Positions 14,974 to 23,516 are shown, counted from the first letter of the stretch. The stretch is 64,000 bases of DNA from JAJFFW01 sp963922595 (GCA_963922595.1 CAWUIM010000009.1:1-64000); one strand, 5' to 3'. Notes: generated by a model not told the origin, from the sequence alone. Translations and numbers: made by a program.

Positions 14974-16869
14974 ATGCTGGATTCCATTCGCGGCGCCATG
15001 AAGGGCGTCGTCATTTGGGTGTTTGTCGCTCTTCTTATTCTGGCGTTCGCCCTTTGGCAGGTGCCCGCGCTCCAGAGCTTTACGCAAAGCTCGCCAATCC
15101 GGGTCGGCGATCAGGGTGTCTCATCCTCCACGATCCTCGACGAATTCAGACGTGCGATGGATACCCAACGTATCCAAAGCGAGGGAGCCTTCACGCGCGA
15201 CGACGCCATCGCCGCGGGCCTGCCCGGCCAGATCGTCCAGTCCCTCGCCATCCGTTCGCTGGTTACCCAGGAAGCGCAGAAAATGGGTCTCGCCATGCCG
15301 CGCAGCCTCGTCAAACAATTCCTTGATAATGACGAGCGTTTTCAAAACCCGCGCACGGGCGAGTTCGACCTGCAGGTGCTAACGCAAATTCTGCAAACGT
15401 ATCAGATGTCCGTAAAAACTTTCGAAGAGCAAATGCGTGAAAACTTTCTGCGCGAACAATTGCTCACCTCAGTGCAGGGCGGCGGCTTCGTGGCGACGCC
15501 GTTCACCGACGCGCTTCTGTTGCGCGAGATTGAACGGCGCGAGATTTCGTACCTCACCATGACCGAAGAGATGGCCGGCATCCCGGAAGAGCCGACACCC
15601 GAAAAGCTGCGCCAATTCTACGAAGAAAACCCGCAGTCTTTTACCGCGCCCGAGTACCGTTCGTTCACGGTCGTCAGTATGCGCGAAAGCGATTTCAAGG
15701 AAGGCCTTGAAGCGCCGGAAGAAGAACTGAAGCGTCTGTACGACATTCAAAAAGACCGGGTTTACGACAAGCCGGAACGGCGCACGCTTTATCAGATCAC
15801 CTATGACACCGAGGCCGCCGCGCAAGGCGCCGTCGCGGCGCTTAATCAGGCGACGCCCTTTGAAGCGGTCGCCGAAGAAAAAGGCCTGTCGCTCGACGCC
15901 GTCACCTTCACCGATGTGACCAAAGAAGACCTGCTCGATCCTGCTGTCGCTGAGGCCGCGTTTGATCCAGCGCTCGGCGAAGGCGGCGTCAGCGCGCCGG
16001 TTAAAGGTCTGTTCGGCTGGACCGTGATCCAGATCGCCACTGTGACGGCGCCGGAAACGCAATCCTTCGAAGACGTGCGCGAAGAGCTGGAGAGCGCCTA
16101 CCTCGAACAGGACACGCAAAAACGTCTCTACGACGCCATTGACGCCATCGAGGAAGCCCGCGACAGCGGCGCGGACCTCGTGGCTGCCGCTGAAGCCGCA
16201 GGCCTGACGGCGCAAACATTCGGCCCTGTGGATTCATTCTCCTTCGCGCCAGGCGGCGCCATCATCAACGGCATTGACGGCGAAACGCTTGGCGAGGCCT
16301 TTCGTCTGGAAGAAGGCGAGGAATCCGAGGCCGAAGAATATGCCGACAAGGACGGCTATTATTTTGTCGCCGTAAACGAGATCACGCCGCCGACGCTCAC
16401 CCCATTCGAAACGGCCGAAGCCGACGTCGAGGCGCGCTGGCGGATTGATGAGCGCTCGCGCCGGATCGCGCGTGCGGTGAAACAGGTGGAAGATGCGCTC
16501 GCCGCCGGGGCGACGATTGACGAGGCCGCAGCGCCCTTCAACGCCGAACCCGTTTCGGAAACCGTCACGCGCCAATCCAAAACCGGCGATTTCTCCAACA
16601 CGCTCGTGACAGAGCTTTTCCGCGTCGAGAAAGGCGCCGTCGTCTCGGGCGCCGCCGCCACTGGCGATGAACAGACAGTGCTTGTCGTCAACGAGATCGA
16701 CTTCAACCGCATCGCCATCGGCCCTGGCCAGGAAATCGCGTTCAAGCAATATGTGGGCGCGCAACTGGATCAGGAATATGTGGACGCTTACCTGACGGCG
16801 CTTCAGGACGACTATAATGTGCGCATTGATCAGGAACAGATCGACGCGTTGTTCACGAACCAGCAATGA
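14974..16869 (+). CDS. ppiD: PpiD-like periplasmic folding factor (SurA_N / peptidyl-prolyl isomerase)
   Basis: A 631-residue inner-membrane-anchored chaperone facing the periplasm. Residues 1-11 are cytoplasmic and about 12-34 form the membrane helix (VVIWVFVALLILAFALWQV). A SurA_N-type chaperone domain follows (IRVGDQGVSSSTILDEFRRA..., to about 200), then a parvulin-like region about 240-360 (YQITYDTEAAAQGAVAAL, SAPVKGLFGWTVIQI), then a long helical C-terminal part. It likely assists outer-membrane protein folding. It is divergent from tpiA, and its stop overlaps the trpE start by four bases (ATGA). Isomerase activity is uncertain because PpiD parvulin domains are often inactive. Confidence 0.92.
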   Translation: MLDSIRGAMKGVVIWVFVALLILAFALWQVPALQSFTQSSPIRVGDQGVSSSTILDEFRRAMDTQRIQSEGAFTRDDAIAAGLPGQIVQSLAIRSLVTQEAQKMGLAMPRSLVKQFLDNDERFQNPRTGEFDLQVLTQILQTYQMSVKTFEEQMRENFLREQLLTSVQGGGFVATPFTDALLLREIERREISYLTMTEEMAGIPEEPTPEKLRQFYEENPQSFTAPEYRSFTVVSMRESDFKEGLEAPEEELKRLYDIQKDRVYDKPERRTLYQITYDTEAAAQGAVAALNQATPFEAVAEEKGLSLDAVTFTDVTKEDLLDPAVAEAAFDPALGEGGVSAPVKGLFGWTVIQIATVTAPETQSFEDVREELESAYLEQDTQKRLYDAIDAIEEARDSGADLVAAAEAAGLTAQTFGPVDSFSFAPGGAIINGIDGETLGEAFRLEEGEESEAEEYADKDGYYFVAVNEITPPTLTPFETAEADVEARWRIDERSRRIARAVKQVEDALAAGATIDEAAAPFNAEPVSETVTRQSKTGDFSNTLVTELFRVEKGAVVSGAAATGDEQTVLVVNEIDFNRIAIGPGQEIAFKQYVGAQLDQEYVDAYLTALQDDYNVRIDQEQIDALFTNQQ

Positions 16870-18371
16870 CGGTTGAACCCGCTTTTGACGCCTTTCAGAC
16901 GGGGTACGACGCCGGCGCGGCGCAGATCATCACGACACGGATTGTCAGCGATCTGGAAACGCCTGTCTCCGCCTATCTGAAGCTTGCGGCGCGGCGCAAG
17001 AATGCGTTTCTGCTGGAATCGGTGGAAGGCGGTGAGCAACTCGGCCGTTATTCGATCATCGGGCTTAAGCCCGACATCATCTGGCGGGCCCATGGCGACA
17101 GAGCGGAAATCAACCGCGACGCCACCTCTGATGAGAACGCGTTTGTGGAGGAGCAATCGGCGCCGCTTGAAAGCCTGAAAGCGCTGCTCGATGAGTCCCG
17201 CATTGACCTGCCCGGCGACGCCCCGCCAATGGCCGCGGGTGTGTTCGGTTATTTCGGGTATGATCTTGTCCGTCAGATCGAGCGCCTGCCGAACAGGCCG
17301 CCGGCCGCCGTCGATGCGCCCGATGCAATCTTCATCCGCCCGACGCTGATCGCCGTTTTCGATAACATCAAACAAGAGATCATTCTGGTGGCGCCTGTGC
17401 GACCGGAAGCTGGCGTTAGCGCCCGCGCGGCTTACGCGCGCGCCGCAGAACGTCTCTCCGACGCAGTTACGGACCTGTCAGCGCCAGTCGCCGCGCCGCG
17501 GGCGCCGAGCACGCAACCAACCGATGAAATCGAGGCCATCTCAAATACACCGCAAGCGGACTATCTGGCGATGGTCAAAAAAGCGCAGGAAGAAATATAC
17601 GCCGGTGAAATCTTTCAGGTTGTCCTGAGCCAGCGATTTGAGACGCCGTTCAAGGCGGCGCCGTTTGATCTTTATCGGTCATTGCGGCGTCTTAACCCCT
17701 CGCCGTTCTTGTTTTTTCTGAATTTTGACGACCTTGCCCTTGTGGGCTCCAGCCCTGAAATTCTGGTGCGCGTGCGCGACGGCGAAATCACCATTCGCCC
17801 GATCGCAGGCACGCGGAAGCGCGGCGCAACGCCGGAAGAAGACAAGGCGCTGCAAGAAGATCTTCTCGCTGATCCGAAAGAGCGCGCCGAACATTTGATG
17901 CTGCTCGACCTTGGCCGCAATGATGTGGGACGCGCGGCGCGCTATGGGAGCGTCAAGGTCACCGACCAATTCATTGTCGAGCGTTACAGCCATGTGATGC
18001 ATATTGTCTCCAACGTCACAGGCCAGTTGGCGGACGACGCCGATCCGGTCGACGCGGTGATGGCGGGTTTCCCGGCGGGCACCGTCACGGGCGCGCCCAA
18101 GGTCCGCGCCATGGAGATTATCGACGCCCTCGAACGCGACGGCCGCGGGCCCTATGGCGGGTGCATCGGTTATTTCTCCGCAGACGGTAATGTAGACACC
18201 TGCATTGCACTGCGCACGGCGGTCCTCAAAGACGACAAAATGTATGTTCAGGCCGGCGCCGGCATCGTCGCCGACAGCAATCCGCAGGCTGAACATGAGG
18301 AATGCGTGAACAAATCCAAAGCCCTCTTCGCCGCCGCGAAAGCGGCCGTGGCGGCTTCGGAGGGAAATTGA
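16866..18371 (+). CDS. trpE: Anthranilate synthase component I
   Basis: Converts chorismate to anthranilate with ammonia from TrpG, the first committed step of tryptophan synthesis. At 501 residues it is full length. The tryptophan feedback site motif LLES is present (FLLESVEGGEQLGRYS, near residue 49), and the chorismate-binding domain has RPIAGTRKRGA, LLDLGRNDVGR, PAGTVTGAPKVRAMEII and the C-terminal QAGAGIVADS. Translation is coupled to the ppiD-like gene. Unusually, trpG, trpD and trpC do not follow; a potassium-channel gene does, so the other subunit must be encoded elsewhere. Confidence 0.97.
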   Translation: MTVEPAFDAFQTGYDAGAAQIITTRIVSDLETPVSAYLKLAARRKNAFLLESVEGGEQLGRYSIIGLKPDIIWRAHGDRAEINRDATSDENAFVEEQSAPLESLKALLDESRIDLPGDAPPMAAGVFGYFGYDLVRQIERLPNRPPAAVDAPDAIFIRPTLIAVFDNIKQEIILVAPVRPEAGVSARAAYARAAERLSDAVTDLSAPVAAPRAPSTQPTDEIEAISNTPQADYLAMVKKAQEEIYAGEIFQVVLSQRFETPFKAAPFDLYRSLRRLNPSPFLFFLNFDDLALVGSSPEILVRVRDGEITIRPIAGTRKRGATPEEDKALQEDLLADPKERAEHLMLLDLGRNDVGRAARYGSVKVTDQFIVERYSHVMHIVSNVTGQLADDADPVDAVMAGFPAGTVTGAPKVRAMEIIDALERDGRGPYGGCIGYFSADGNVDTCIALRTAVLKDDKMYVQAGAGIVADSNPQAEHEECVNKSKALFAAAKAAVAASEGN

Positions 18372-18372
18372 T

Positions 18373-19107
18373 TTGCCGAAAATTTCTACGCCGCGCTTTT
18401 TAAAGAATGTCGTTGAGCGCCTGAAGCGCAATCGAAAGAGGCGGGATAAACCGCCGCCGCCTACGCAGGCGCGCAAGTCAGATTGGCTCGTCTTTGAAAA
18501 GGACGGCTACGCGCTTGACCGCACGAACCTACTCTATGTTCTGTCTCCGATTATCCTTAATCTGGGTCTCGTGATTTTCTTTGCGGTTTTCCCCAAACTC
18601 GCTGTCGCTTCGCCAGTCACAACCTTCTCCTTCGCACTCGCCTCCGCCGTGGCGACAATCGTGTCGTTTATTCCCGCCTTCAACGAAGAGATATCAGACG
18701 GTCTCGCTTTTACAGGACTTGTTTTGAACGGCGTGCTTCTGATCGTCGTATTCGCGTTGATACATTTGGCGTACGGAAGTTCGCAAATTGACATGCAAAG
18801 CGTCACGGCGCCTGTCGGCTTTTGGAATTGTCTCTATTTCTCAATCGTAACCTTTACAACGCTTGGTTATGGCGATTTCCAGCCGGCGCCGCCGATCCGA
18901 TTACTGGCTGGGTTGGAGGCGTTGATGGGGTATGTATTTCTCGGCTTCGTGGTGGCCAACGCCAATGACTGGATGAGCGACACAACAAAAAAAGCCCCAA
19001 AGCAATGGGACTTTAAAGACATTGTTAACGGTGTTTTCCGGCGCCGTTCAAAGCGGCGAACCGGTTCAGAAGATCAATCCGACGATACCGATCAGGACGA
19101 AAAGTAA
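18373..19107 (+). CDS. Potassium channel-like membrane protein
   Basis: A 244-residue ion channel. A basic cytoplasmic N-terminus (about 1-50) precedes roughly four hydrophobic segments (about 54-78, 80-102, 112-135 and 175-197). Between the last two is a pore loop with the selectivity filter TTLGYGDF, matching the K+ consensus TxGYGD. The C-terminal 45 residues are charged and have no recognised ligand-binding domain. The start is TTG, one base after the trpE stop, preceded by GGAGGG at good spacing; no other plausible start exists. Cotranscription with trpE is likely. The last 42 bases overlap a small antisense gene. Confidence 0.85.
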   Translation: MPKISTPRFLKNVVERLKRNRKRRDKPPPPTQARKSDWLVFEKDGYALDRTNLLYVLSPIILNLGLVIFFAVFPKLAVASPVTTFSFALASAVATIVSFIPAFNEEISDGLAFTGLVLNGVLLIVVFALIHLAYGSSQIDMQSVTAPVGFWNCLYFSIVTFTTLGYGDFQPAPPIRLLAGLEALMGYVFLGFVVANANDWMSDTTKKAPKQWDFKDIVNGVFRRRSKRRTGSEDQSDDTDQDEK

Positions 19108-19170
19108 CATCACCCCTGCGAATGTTGCGTTCGCGGGATGCGCTTCCAATGATGTGATCAATTCACGCAT
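19066..19170 (-). CDS. 34-residue single-span membrane protein
   Basis: A short frame reading MRELITSLEAHPANATFAGV then a hydrophobic helix (MLLFVLIGIVGLIF) to the stop. An amphipathic or soluble N-terminal 12 residues plus one C-terminal membrane span is typical of small bacterial membrane proteins. The start is strongly supported: CAGGAGGA precedes the ATG with AGGAGG at 19176-19181, five bases away. Its 3' end overlaps the 3' end of the potassium-channel gene by 42 bases on the opposite strand. Function unknown; it might modulate a membrane complex. Its size makes automatic calling unlikely. Confidence 0.6.
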   Translation of the reverse strand: MRELITSLEAHPANATFAGVMLLFVLIGIVGLIF

Positions 19171-19354
19171 TTCGTCCTCCTGATGAATATTCTTCTGCCT
19201 CAAAAGCGGTTGAAAAACAAGATTAATTTTGGGTTTCACGCCACCTTACTCTGACACAGAGATGGGGTTTTTATTCGATAATTCAATCCCATATATCGGT
19301 TTTAATGCATTCCACTTGCGTTTCAAAGTCAGCAATAAAGCGGGGCCACCTACC

Positions 19355-20074
19355 ATGCCAGATCAGACAATTGAGATGCCCACTGGCGTGAAGAGACCTT
19401 CCGGCTTTTCCCGGCTGCGCGAACTCGCTTCACCTCTTGAGATCGCCGCCGGCGTTCGCCGCGCGGGCGCCTTGCGCGATGCGCCGGCGGGCGACGGCAG
19501 GCCCGTTGTTCTCGTCCCCGGCTATCTCGCCATTGACGCCTCGATGACGCCGATGAGCCGGTTTCTGAAATCCATTGGTTACCAGACGTTCGCATCCGGG
19601 CTCGGCTACAATGCAGGCGACGTAGACAAAGACGTCGCGCGCACCGGCGCGCGCGTCGAAGAGGTCCAGGCGCGCAACGACGGCGCGCCGGTGACAATCA
19701 TCGGCTGGAGCCTCGGCGGCGTTATCGCCAGAGAAACGGCGCGGCTTTTTTCAGACAGTGTGCGCGAGGTCATTACGCTTGGGACGCCCATTATCGGCGG
19801 TCCGAAATATACGTCGGTCGGACCAATCTACGCCCGCCTCAATAATCTCGATATGGATGAATTCGAGAAGGAAGTGCACCGGCGCAATTCCATCGGCCTG
19901 TCGCAGCCGCTGACGTCGATCTACAGCAAATCGGACGGTGTTGTGGGCTGGGAAGCATCCGTCGATGTCTACAATCCGCAGACCCGCAATATCGAAGTGA
20001 CCGGATCGCATTTTTCGCTGGGACTGAACCCGAAAGTCTGGCGGATCATCGCCGATATACTTGCGCAAGAATAA
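19355..20074 (+). CDS. Alpha/beta hydrolase, lipase-like
   Basis: A 239-residue protein with a lipase/PGAP1-like core: VVLVPGYLAIDASM (oxyanion strand), the elbow IIGWSLGGVIARE with nucleophile Ser, ITLGTPIIGGP, an Asp in YSKSDGVVGW, and the His in EVTGSHFSLG. It probably hydrolyses a lipid or ester. No signal peptide is evident from the start chosen. The ATG at 19355 begins MPDQTIEM; an ATG at 19262 and a TTG at 19229 are in frame, but the extra residues look non-coding and lack a ribosome-binding site. A zinc-regulation block follows. Confidence 0.82.
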   Translation: MPDQTIEMPTGVKRPSGFSRLRELASPLEIAAGVRRAGALRDAPAGDGRPVVLVPGYLAIDASMTPMSRFLKSIGYQTFASGLGYNAGDVDKDVARTGARVEEVQARNDGAPVTIIGWSLGGVIARETARLFSDSVREVITLGTPIIGGPKYTSVGPIYARLNNLDMDEFEKEVHRRNSIGLSQPLTSIYSKSDGVVGWEASVDVYNPQTRNIEVTGSHFSLGLNPKVWRIIADILAQE

Positions 20075-20091
20075 CAAACCGGCGTTCGCGT

Positions 20092-20125
20092 TCACTTTGT
20101 GATAGTATCACTCGACTGAAAGTGA
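20092..20125. promoter_or_regulatory. Nested palindrome, Zur-box candidate
   Basis: The inner element GTGATAGTATCAC (20099-20111) is a perfect 13-base palindrome and differs from the proteobacterial Zur-box core GTTATAnTATAAC only at two symmetric positions. Outer arms TCACTTT (20092-20098) and AAAGTGA (20119-20125) also pair. It lies about 57 bases upstream of a His/Cys-rich peptide gene, and a Zur-type gene sits downstream. Regulation by zinc is inferred. Confidence 0.5.
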
Positions 20126-20167
20126 TTATTTCGGTGGTGAAAGCTAAATAGCAGGCCTGCTTCCATC

Positions 20168-20476
20168 GTGAACCCTTTGAAAGCAATTCCGGGAACATCG
20201 GCCCTCAAAGTAGGGTGTGTTTTCGCTATTGTCGGCCTCATCGCGACCCAACTCGTCGCGGCGGCGCATGATGGCGGCGACCATGACGCCCACGATCTGC
20301 ATAACTGCGGCGTCTGCGTCATCGCCGCCGCTGTCGATGATGACGCGATGGGCGGCGATCCCTGCGCCGCGGCGCCTCTTCAAACGTTTTTCGTTCAAGC
20401 CGTCCCGATAGGACAATCTATCGCCACGAACGGCCGCCCGACGCGGTTAAGCAACCGCGGTCCCCCGAACGCCTGA
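20168..20476 (+). CDS. Small exported His/Cys-rich protein, DUF2946-like
   Basis: A 102-residue protein starting at GTG. Residues about 14-31 form an export signal (VGCVFAIVGLIATQLVAAA), followed at once by a metal-ligand-like cluster HDGGDHDAHDLHNCGVC. The tail ends RGPPNA. This layout (signal, His/Asp cluster, C-x-x-C, C-terminal R-G/A-PP) is shared with a second gene at 20840 and resembles DUF2946 proteins, small periplasmic or membrane proteins of metal loci. The palindrome upstream and the Zur gene downstream suggest a role in zinc or copper handling (inference). Confidence 0.65.
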   Translation: MNPLKAIPGTSALKVGCVFAIVGLIATQLVAAAHDGGDHDAHDLHNCGVCVIAAAVDDDAMGGDPCAAAPLQTFFVQAVPIGQSIATNGRPTRLSNRGPPNA

Positions 20477-20839
20477 CGCTGGGCGGCTGGCTGTCGCCGC
20501 TTCGAGCTTTTCGAATTCACACAAATTTTGCAGTTTCGGCGTCGCTACTGTGAGCTAGAGCCGCCGCCGAAGAACGCTGTCTGGGCGTCTAATTTCCTCT
20601 GGGACGCCCAGACAGTTTCGTTGTGCGCTTGAAAAAAAATTTCTCATTCTGACAGTCCCATGCTCCGACCGATCCTTGAGTATGCGAGCACCGAAAACGT
20701 ATCGGCTGATGATCAAGCATTGTGTATTTTCCCCTCCAATACGCACAATGTGACTGACGGCGCGGCGGCTTTCGATTGATCACTCAAACAGCACCACTTG
20801 CTATTTTGAAAGATTGATCGAATGTGATATCATTCTGCT
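20477..20839. repeat. Intergenic region with two strong inverted repeats, no gene seen
   Basis: These 363 bases between the two His/Cys-rich peptide genes hold no convincing frame on either strand. They contain a perfect 13-base inverted repeat (CTGTCTGGGCGTC at 20577-20589 and its complement at 20603-20615, 13-base loop), and a second one (CATTGTGTATT at 20718-20728 and AATACGCACAATG at 20738-20750, with a two-base bulge). Neither is followed by a long T run on the plus strand. A small RNA, a processing site or an attenuator is possible. The first hairpin may also end the upstream transcript. Confidence 0.55.
20820..20835. promoter_or_regulatory. Palindrome just before the second His/Cys-rich gene
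   Basis: GAATG...CATTC arms flank a region containing TGATATCA, a perfect 8-base palindrome at 20825-20832, five bases before the ATG at 20840. It shares GTGATA with the upstream Zur-box candidate but lacks its full spacing. A repressor bound here would block the start of the gene. Confidence 0.3.
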
Positions 20840-21163
20840 ATGACATCTCGGCGGGGCATTGGAAATCGACTGCAAACGGATCAATTTTCTATCCGGTTTC
20901 TGCTCGTCATCGTTTGCGCTTTCTTCACCGTAAACGCTTCTTACGCCGCGGTTCACGATCACGCTGAGCACGACGCTGAATATGGCGCGGATTGCGTCAC
21001 GTGTTCGGCGCAATGCGCAAAGGCGTCACCAACTGACGCGTTTGAATATGCCGTCTCGGAGGTCCTGCTTTACAGGTTGAAGCCGGAGTCTCTTTCGTTT
21101 GTCAGCCGTCATCATTCGGGGCCGCGTTCTGCGCGAGCGCCGCCCCGCGAAACCTGCATCTAA
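20840..21163 (+). CDS. Small exported His/Cys-rich protein, DUF2946-like, second copy
   Basis: A 107-residue protein with a basic N-terminus, a signal segment at about 19-36 (FLLVIVCAFFTVNASYAA) and then VHDHAEHDAEYGADCVTC, a His/Asp cluster followed by C-x-x-C and another Cys. The end is SARAPPRETCI. It has the same architecture as the protein at 20168 but low overall identity, so the two are distant paralogues. No clear ribosome-binding site precedes the ATG and a palindrome sits immediately before it, so a leaderless transcript is possible. The Zur-type gene starts about 43 bases after its stop. Confidence 0.65.
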   Translation: MTSRRGIGNRLQTDQFSIRFLLVIVCAFFTVNASYAAVHDHAEHDAEYGADCVTCSAQCAKASPTDAFEYAVSEVLLYRLKPESLSFVSRHHSGPRSARAPPRETCI

Positions 21164-21206
21164 AGCGTTTCTTGTCGCGCTCGCGCGACATTTGCAGGAG
21201 AGAATG

Positions 21207-21662
21207 ATGGGAATTCAAATGAAAGCCCCCCTTGAAGGGATGGGCGAGTTAGATGTCGTTTCACAAAAAGCCGCGATAGCGCCGGCGGATCTGCGGCAGA
21301 ATGAGCGCCACGTCTATGTCGCGCTCTGTGAGGCCGGGGCCCCGCAAAAGGCTTATGATCTGCTTGAAGATTTGAGAGACAAGGGATTGCGCTCGCCGAT
21401 GACGATCTATCGTGCGCTGGACTCCCTTATGGCGCGCGGCCACGTCCGGAAAATAGAAAGCATCAACGCCTTCGTGCCGGTGCGGCCTGACATGTCAGAT
21501 CAGGCGATGGCGTTCCTGATTTGCAAAAAATGCCGCCGGACAAAAGAAATCGTCCTCGACGGCGCGCGCGTTACGGGATTGTTCGAGCGCCTTCCGGTCT
21601 CACTCGCCGACATCCACATTGAGGCGTTCGCTGACTGCGAGGACATTTGCGCCGGCGATTGA
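21207..21662 (+). CDS. zur: Fur family regulator, probable zinc uptake regulator
   Basis: A 151-residue Fur-family repressor. The winged helix spans about residues 25-95 (VYVALCEAGAPQKAYDLLEDL, then MTIYRALDSLMARGHV and the wing RKIESINAFVPV). The RKIES-NAF pattern is more typical of Zur than Fur. The dimerisation domain keeps ICKKC (a structural zinc C-x-x-C) and a C-terminal DCEDIC pair. AGGAG at 21196-21200 fits the ATG at 21207; the adjacent ATG at 21204 is three bases from it. An in-frame start at 21099 is unlikely. It probably regulates the two small proteins upstream. Confidence 0.85.
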   Translation: MGIQMKAPLEGMGELDVVSQKAAIAPADLRQNERHVYVALCEAGAPQKAYDLLEDLRDKGLRSPMTIYRALDSLMARGHVRKIESINAFVPVRPDMSDQAMAFLICKKCRRTKEIVLDGARVTGLFERLPVSLADIHIEAFADCEDICAGD

Positions 21663-21705
21663 CAATCCATCTTCGGCATTAAAGGAAACGTACTCCAAGC
21701 GCGCG

Positions 21706-22602
21706 CTAACGCGGCGAAAATTTGTAAGCCAGGATCTTGTACGCCAGCTTCGCCGCCAGGAAATCGCAGGCGTGGAGCGCCGGGTGCGGCGCCAGCTCGT
21801 TGATGTCCGCGCCGACCCAGGTGGAGATTTCTGACGCGCGCTTCAGGATCGGCATGACATCGTCCCAGAACAGCCCGCCCGGCTCCGGCGTGCCCGTGGC
21901 TGGCATCAGGCTTGCGTCAAACCCATCAAGATCGAACGTCACATAGACGGGCCGTCCGCGCAGCGGCGCCAGCATCTCCTCAATGTTCCAATGGCGTTTA
22001 TCCTTCGCCCAATGGATATGGATGCGGTGACGGTTCGCTTCCAGAAACGGAATTTCACTGGCGGATATATTCCGGATACCGACGGAGACGATCGATAAAT
22101 CCGGCGCGTCGAGGCAACGCCGGATCGCCGCCGCGTGGCTGTAATGTTCGCCGAGATAGCCATCGCGCAAATCTGCATGCGCGTCGAAATGCAGTAACGC
22201 AAGATCAGGGTATTGTTCGATGAACGGGCGAAGCGCGCCCGGCGTAATAGAGTGTTCGCCGCCGAATACCAACGGAAACGCGCCTTGCGCGAGCGCTTGC
22301 CCGGTGAGACCCGCCAGGTGCTCAAGCGCGTCCTCAATTTTTGTCGGAATTTGCGTTTGTTTCCAAGTCTCTAGGCGGAAATCCTGGCATGGCTCGCACC
22401 ACAATTCTTCGTCAAAGAGCTCAACTTCCGGCGACGCTGCGATCATCGCCGCAGGTCCCTCGCTCGTGCCGCCGCCATAGGTGACACTTGCTTCCAACCC
22501 AAAGGGAATGACGACCGCTTTTGGTTTATCAGCACCCGCACGATCTTCCGGCGCGAGTTTCAAAAACCCCTCTTCCGGCGGCAGGGTTTCGGGTTCGCTC
22601 AC
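21706..22602 (-). CDS. speB: Agmatinase / ureohydrolase
   Basis: Hydrolyses agmatine to putrescine and urea in polyamine synthesis. The 298-residue arginase-fold protein has the dimanganese ligands in GGEHS (about 130), DAHADLR (about 155) and DLDGFDAS (about 235). It is the last gene of the operon; its GTG start overlaps the speE stop by four bases (GTGA). If the first operon gene is an ornithine decarboxylase, agmatinase would give a second route to putrescine, which would need arginine decarboxylation. Other ureohydrolases such as guanidinobutyrase are possible alternatives. Confidence 0.9.
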   Translation of the reverse strand: MSEPETLPPEEGFLKLAPEDRAGADKPKAVVIPFGLEASVTYGGGTSEGPAAMIAASPEVELFDEELWCEPCQDFRLETWKQTQIPTKIEDALEHLAGLTGQALAQGAFPLVFGGEHSITPGALRPFIEQYPDLALLHFDAHADLRDGYLGEHYSHAAAIRRCLDAPDLSIVSVGIRNISASEIPFLEANRHRIHIHWAKDKRHWNIEEMLAPLRGRPVYVTFDLDGFDASLMPATGTPEPGGLFWDDVMPILKRASEISTWVGADINELAPHPALHACDFLAAKLAYKILAYKFSPR

Positions 22603-23516
22603 GCTTCAATCAGCCCTTCGGCGAGCAATTTCTCCGCATGCGGCAGCATCTCGCGTACATAGGACGGCAACTGAAAAGCGGACCGATGATGACCTGGCGT
22701 ATAATACTTACAGGTTAAGTCCGCCGCCGCTTTACGCGCCGCGAGCGCAACGGTCGCCGGCGCCACGAGCGCGGCGTCATCAGTGGCGAACCCGAGGATC
22801 ATCGGCCCGCCCCAAAAGCTCGGCACTACAATTTGAAAACCGGTCGCATAAGCGAATATTTCCGAAAGCGCGCCGAACGCGTCGGTGAATTCTTTCGCCT
22901 GTACAAACGGCAGGCCGCTTTGCGTCACGAGAACGCCGCCCGGCGCCAGCGCGCGGTGACACCCGCGATAAAATTCTTCGGTGAATAACACCGCGCCCGG
23001 ACCGACGGGATCGGTAGAATCGACAATGATCATGTCGAAACGCTCGTCGGTCTCAGCGACAAACTTCGCCCCGTCGCCGATGACGAGGTTGAGCCGTGGG
23101 TCGTCGAAGGCGCCGTCCGCCACCATGGGCATCCATTGCGCGCAAAGATCGATCACCGCCTTGTCGATCTCCACGAGCGTTACGGCTTCGATCGTCTTGT
23201 GGCGAAATAACTCGCGGATCGCTCCGCCGTCGCCGCCGCCGACAATCAGAACGCGCTTGACGCCGCCATGGGCGAGCGCGCCCACATGGGTGATCATTTC
23301 GTGATAGATGAACTCATCCGCTTCCGCGACCTGCACCACATTATCAATGGCAAGCATGCGGCCGAATACGTCATTCTCAAAGACCAGAATATTCTGGTGT
23401 TCAGAATTGTCCGCATAAAGCATTTTATTAACGCGGAACATGCCGCCGGCGGCGCCCTGCCAGATCTCGTGGAACCAGTCGCCGCCCGCCGCTTTGACGA
23501 TATTAGGCGCGCTCAC
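22599..23516 (-). CDS. speE: Spermidine synthase
   Basis: Transfers the aminopropyl group from decarboxylated S-adenosylmethionine to putrescine. At 305 residues it is full length. The N-terminal beta domain (WFHEIW...RVNKMLYADNSEHQ) precedes a Rossmann fold with VLIVGGGDGGAIRE, the conserved VEIDKAVI, IGDGAKFV and the catalytic Asp in IIVDSTDPVGPG. The C-terminal part ends with a helix-rich tail. The start is GTG and overlaps the speD stop by four bases. All four genes of this operon overlap, so translation is probably coupled. Confidence 0.96.
   Translation of the reverse strand: MSAPNIVKAAGGDWFHEIWQGAAGGMFRVNKMLYADNSEHQNILVFENDVFGRMLAIDNVVQVAEADEFIYHEMITHVGALAHGGVKRVLIVGGGDGGAIRELFRHKTIEAVTLVEIDKAVIDLCAQWMPMVADGAFDDPRLNLVIGDGAKFVAETDERFDMIIVDSTDPVGPGAVLFTEEFYRGCHRALAPGGVLVTQSGLPFVQAKEFTDAFGALSEIFAYATGFQIVVPSFWGGPMILGFATDDAALVAPATVALAARKAAADLTCKYYTPGHHRSAFQLPSYVREMLPHAEKLLAEGLIEA

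Noticed and set aside
20555..20783. Short minus-strand frames in the 20.5-20.8 kb gap
   Set aside because: They overlap the hairpins, lack ribosome-binding sites and look like random translations.
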